The notes below the pieces were generated by a model. The model was not told the origin of the DNA. It searched no databases and saw nothing but the letters and a program-made list of their open reading frames with translations. This document shows, piece by piece, positions 61,582 to 64,000 of a DNA stretch of 64,000 bases (the first letter of the stretch is position 1; every line of letters begins with the position of its first letter). Both the position numbers and the translations under genes were made by a program. The stretch comes from JANQMY01 sp965227095 (GTDB lineage Bacteria; Pseudomonadota; Alphaproteobacteria; JANQMY01). Location of the stretch: contig CBDDFL010000002.1 in the NCBI GenBank assembly GCA_965227095.1, positions 434,001 through 498,000 on the forward strand, in the 5' to 3' direction.

Positions 61582-62331
61582 AACAAGCGTTTGTCCGGTC
61601 ACGTAACTTGCCCGGTCAGAGGCAAGAAACACAACCGCATCGGCAACTTCATCGGCGGAGCCCAGGCGTTTCAGGGCGGAATTTTGGAATACCGCTTTCA
61701 TGTATGTATCGTCATAGTGATCCGCCAATCGCTGAAACAGGCCAGCATCGATTAGACCAAGCGCAACTGTGTTGGCACGAATACCGAACCGTCCTTCTTC
61801 TTGTGCGATACCGGTCATCAACGCGTCTATCGCCGCTTTCGGGGCAACCGAAAGGACATCTCGTGTGGGCCATCGCTTGAGACCCGCGGTGCTAATGGTT
61901 ACATACGATCCGCCATTTTCGCGCAGGTGAGGGAGCGAGTAATGAACGATGTTAAAAAAGCCGTTCGCATCGCTATTCATCACGGAACGCCATTCTTCGG
62001 GTTTTAACTCGCTAATCCACGGCATCGAAATGCTGGCTCCGGACGCATTTACAACAGTATGAATGCCGTCATATGTCGAAACCAAATCTCGGAAAAACTC
62101 TTCAACCTGCTTTTCATCGTCAATTTCCAGTTGATGTGCGCTAACGGCTTGCCCCAACTGGTCAATTTTATCGGCGATTTTTCTGGCCGTCGCCTCATTG
62201 CTTCTATAGGTGAACGCGACGTCGCTTCCGGCTTCAGCCAATTTTGAGCAGATCGCCTGTCCAATGCCACCGCTTCCGCCGATCACGACAGCGACACCTT
62301 GTTTCGTTTCAAATCCTGTCGAAATAGGAAT
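61558..62331 (-). CDS. short-chain dehydrogenase/reductase, apparent ATT start
   Basis: A classical SDR. The NAD(P) motif is VAVVIGGSGGIGQAI, followed by NASG. The active-site region has STAGLKRWPTRDVLSVAPKAAIDAL, where the usual YxxxK is replaced by V-A-P-K, an unusual loss of the catalytic Tyr. The C-terminal VTGQTLVLDGGFSL is normal. A canonical start is absent: GTG at 62286 would cut off the first beta strand, and an in-frame TAG stands at 62341-62343. AGGAGG (62342-62337) is placed 5 bases before an in-frame ATT (62331-62329), which I take as start (257 residues). Confidence 0.75.
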   Translation of the reverse strand: MPISTGFETKQGVAVVIGGSGGIGQAICSKLAEAGSDVAFTYRSNEATARKIADKIDQLGQAVSAHQLEIDDEKQVEEFFRDLVSTYDGIHTVVNASGASISMPWISELKPEEWRSVMNSDANGFFNIVHYSLPHLRENGGSYVTISTAGLKRWPTRDVLSVAPKAAIDALMTGIAQEEGRFGIRANTVALGLIDAGLFQRLADHYDDTYMKAVFQNSALKRLGSADEVADAVVFLASDRASYVTGQTLVLDGGFSL

Positions 62332-62352
62332 AACTGCCTCCTAAAAAATCTG

Positions 62353-62369
62353 TATGGATCGTTTCCATA
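62353..62369. promoter_or_regulatory. dyad upstream of the SDR gene (possible operator)
   Basis: TATGGA-TCGTT-TCCATA is a perfect 6-bp dyad with 5-bp centre, 10 bp upstream of the SDR ribosome binding site. It could be a TetR-type operator. The remaining 62370-62675 has no gene. Confidence 0.35.
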
Positions 62370-62675
62370 TGGCGGCACGCAGGCCGCAACTTTGTTTAGT
62401 TGAACCTAGCGAAAGCACCGGCTCACTTTGAACTCGCTTTGAATTTGTTGAATTGAGACTAGCTGAGCAAGCTGTCGAAGCGGCTTTTCAAATACGGCTC
62501 GTTTTGGCGCAGCAAGACGGTTTGGCGTGAAAAAAAACATGAGGCAGACCCAAATTTGTCGTGCCTGGAGAAAGTTTTGCTCTGCCAAACGCCGTGAAAG
62601 CGCTTGCGAGAAAATGCGAGTGAATTGTGAGCTTTCAGGCGTACTACAATTTTCGCATGAACTGGAAGGTGCGAA

Positions 62676-62981
62676 ATGGCGGTTTATTTCCTCGGTGAGC
62701 TAGAGACCTCGAGCTGGGATTGGTATCGCGAATACAGAAGAAACAGCGAACCGTTGGTCGAGAAACACGGCGGTCGGTATCTAATAAAGGGCGGAGAAAG
62801 CGAGAGATTAGAGGGGGGCAAGGGGCTGCCGAGTGCCTTTGTCTTGATCGAATTTCCAGACGTCGAGAGTGCAAAGGGATTCTACAATGATCCCGAATAC
62901 GCACCGATGATCAAACTCCGTCAAGCAAGTGGTGTTCAAACAGACGTTTGCATCATTAGGGGGATTGAAGAGCCTGCCTAG
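62676..62981 (+). CDS. DUF1330-type small protein
   Basis: A 101-residue ferredoxin-like-fold protein (MAVYFLGELETSSWDWYREYR ... VEKHGGRYLIKGGE ... FPDVESAKGFYNDPEYAPMIKLRQ). The pattern is typical of DUF1330, dimeric alpha+beta-barrel proteins of unknown activity found in catabolic clusters. It precedes the ketosteroid-isomerase-like gene by 28 bp. Confidence 0.8.
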   Translation: MAVYFLGELETSSWDWYREYRRNSEPLVEKHGGRYLIKGGESERLEGGKGLPSAFVLIEFPDVESAKGFYNDPEYAPMIKLRQASGVQTDVCIIRGIEEPA

Positions 62982-63009
62982 ATGTCAGGCCTGGGGGTGA
63001 AATGGTCGG

Positions 63010-63387
63010 ATGGATAGATCGGTAGCAAATCTGGTCGAGAATTATGTCGAGGCCTACAACGCTCGCGACTTAGAAAAGATAACAAATCTCTATACAGAAA
63101 AAGCGCGAATTGAAGATCCGGTTGGCACAGATATCGTCCTTGGATCGGAGGATATTGAATCGTTTTGGAAGAACGCATTTTCGTATGACATGGTTTTGAA
63201 GCAAGAGGGGCCAATTTTCGTATGCGGTAATGAGGCGGCTGTCGCTCTCAGTGTGCGAATCAAATCGAATGATGGGTATGAAGATTTGCCAATCATCAAT
63301 ATTATTACGTATACAGAAGAAAAAATGATATCGAGCGTTAGATCGTTCTACGATATGGAGGCGATGGCTAGAGCATTTAAACTCTAA
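63010..63387 (+). CDS. ketosteroid isomerase-like (SnoaL/NTF2 fold) protein
   Basis: A 125-residue NTF2-fold protein. NYVEAYNARDLEKITNLYTEKARIEDPVG aligns with Comamonas delta5-3-ketosteroid isomerase; Y12 and D36 match its catalytic Tyr14 and Asp38 at the same spacing. By the same offset the third key residue, Asp99, falls on N97 (LPIINIIT). So the general base and one oxyanion donor are kept and the other is Asn. A steroid isomerase role is likely from motif and context; other NTF2-like functions are possible. Confidence 0.75.
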   Translation: MDRSVANLVENYVEAYNARDLEKITNLYTEKARIEDPVGTDIVLGSEDIESFWKNAFSYDMVLKQEGPIFVCGNEAAVALSVRIKSNDGYEDLPIINIITYTEEKMISSVRSFYDMEAMARAFKL

Positions 63388-63439
63388 ATGTGGCGGGTTT
63401 TCGCCGTTTAGTGTGCTCGACGCCAAAGGCTGTTGAATT

Positions 63440-64000
63440 ATGGAAGTCAGAAATTTCGACGTCGTCGTGGTGGGGTCTGGAGCTGCAGGGTTTCTTGCGG
63501 CGATCCGGGCGTCGGATCTGGGCGCCAGTGTCGTAATGATCGAGAAAGAAGCCTTGTACGGTGGCTCCTCCGCTATGTCGGGCGGAGGGATATGGATCCC
63601 GAATAACCAAGACATCGCTTCGGCCGGTGTTACCGATAGTGCCGAAGAGGCATTCGAATACATGCGTCACGTCATTCCGAAAAACCAAGTGAGTGACGAG
63701 ACCATTCAAACCTACATTACCACTGCTCCGGAAATGATTGATTATATGGGGCAGATTGGCGTGAAGTATTTTCCAGTGGCGGGATATGCCGACTACTACC
63801 CGAGTGCGCCGGGCTGGAAGCCTGGTGGCCGCACCATGGATTGCATCTCATTTGATGGCTGGCTGCTTCGTGATGAGTTCGATCAGCTTCGTGATTCAGA
63901 ACCGCAAAACAAAGTATTTGGCCTCACGAATATGAGAATAAGTGAGGTGACCGTTATTCAAGCGCAAGCCAAGAACTGGCAGTGGTTGGCGTCTAAAATA
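63440..64000 (+). CDS. 3-ketosteroid-delta1-dehydrogenase-like flavoprotein (partial)
   Basis: It starts at 63440 and runs off the window (187 codons seen). FAD-binding VRNFDVVVVGSGAAGFLAAIRA, then the family hallmark GGSSAMSGGGIWIPNN, followed by a YYPSAPGWKPGGRTMD region like that of KstD enzymes. It follows the isomerase-like gene by 52 bp. The catalytic tyrosines of KstD lie further C-terminal and cannot be checked. The best guess is dehydrogenation of ring A of a 3-ketosteroid. Confidence 0.8.
   Translation, partial: MEVRNFDVVVVGSGAAGFLAAIRASDLGASVVMIEKEALYGGSSAMSGGGIWIPNNQDIASAGVTDSAEEAFEYMRHVIPKNQVSDETIQTYITTAPEMIDYMGQIGVKYFPVAGYADYYPSAPGWKPGGRTMDCISFDGWLLRDEFDQLRDSEPQNKVFGLTNMRISEVTVIQAQAKNWQWLASKI

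Overview
The window looks like an alphaproteobacterial chromosome. It opens with the end of a CpdR-type response regulator and a tRNA-Val(GAC) gene. The right part has a TonB-dependent receptor and catabolic genes of the kind found in Caulobacterales/Sphingomonadales-like lineages. I cannot name the genus.

Positions 298-43539 are an integrated mobile island of about 43.2 kb. It is bounded by a 50-bp direct repeat of the tRNA-Val 3' end (298-347 and 43490-43539). A tyrosine recombinase lies next to the left repeat, and paired 11-bp-spaced TTGCAAC arm sites lie inside both ends. A second integrase (2544-3755) is followed by an apparently complete second attP built on a tRNA-Asp 3' end. Further right are an anti-restriction gene (ardC) broken by a 52-bp palindromic insert, an integrase remnant and an IS1182-family element. 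Next comes a metal-resistance block: cusA with a frameshifted cusB, merR-merT, a CDF exporter with two methyltransferase-like membrane proteins, a second MerR regulator, and czc-type I-C-B-A genes followed by czcD. The transfer module (26.7-35.9 kb) has a VirD4/TraG coupling protein, membrane-anchored DnaJ-like and VWA-like proteins, a MobC-like protein and a MobA/VirD2-like relaxase. No VirB mating-channel genes are visible, so the element is probably mobilizable rather than self-transmissible. Its right end carries an ABC exporter with a YHS-fused ATPase, an AraC regulator, a sterol-desaturase-like hydroxylase and a membrane protein.

Three signals inside the island are not explained by its genes. 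(1) Six copies of a direct repeat, TGTCCAR-N5-GWCYAA, lie about 21 bp upstream of -10-like hexamers ahead of the xis/int, transfer, accessory and relaxase genes; this looks like an element-wide regulon. (2) Three structured leaders share a core (CCCGCWCCA ... CCGTGTT) closed by unrelated but fully paired stems and followed by a stem hiding the ribosome binding site; a fourth leader shares the architecture. They may belong to the alphaproteobacterial radC RNA motif. (3) Thirteen consecutive hairpins lie within 424 bp immediately upstream of mobC-relaxase.

From 44.2 to 64 kb the DNA is catabolic. A ten-gene minus-strand run encodes an acyl-CoA ligase, an enoyl-CoA hydratase, two complementary acyl-CoA dehydrogenase subunits, a flavin reductase, the hydratase/acetaldehyde dehydrogenase/aldolase set of meta-cleavage pathways, a zinc alcohol dehydrogenase and a carboxylic acid reductase. 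Divergent genes encode a TonB receptor, two KstD-like flavoproteins, a short-chain dehydrogenase (apparently with an ATT start), a DUF1330 protein and a ketosteroid-isomerase-like protein. Together they suggest steroid or similar polycyclic catabolism, with an unexpected acid-to-aldehyde-to-alcohol reducing branch.
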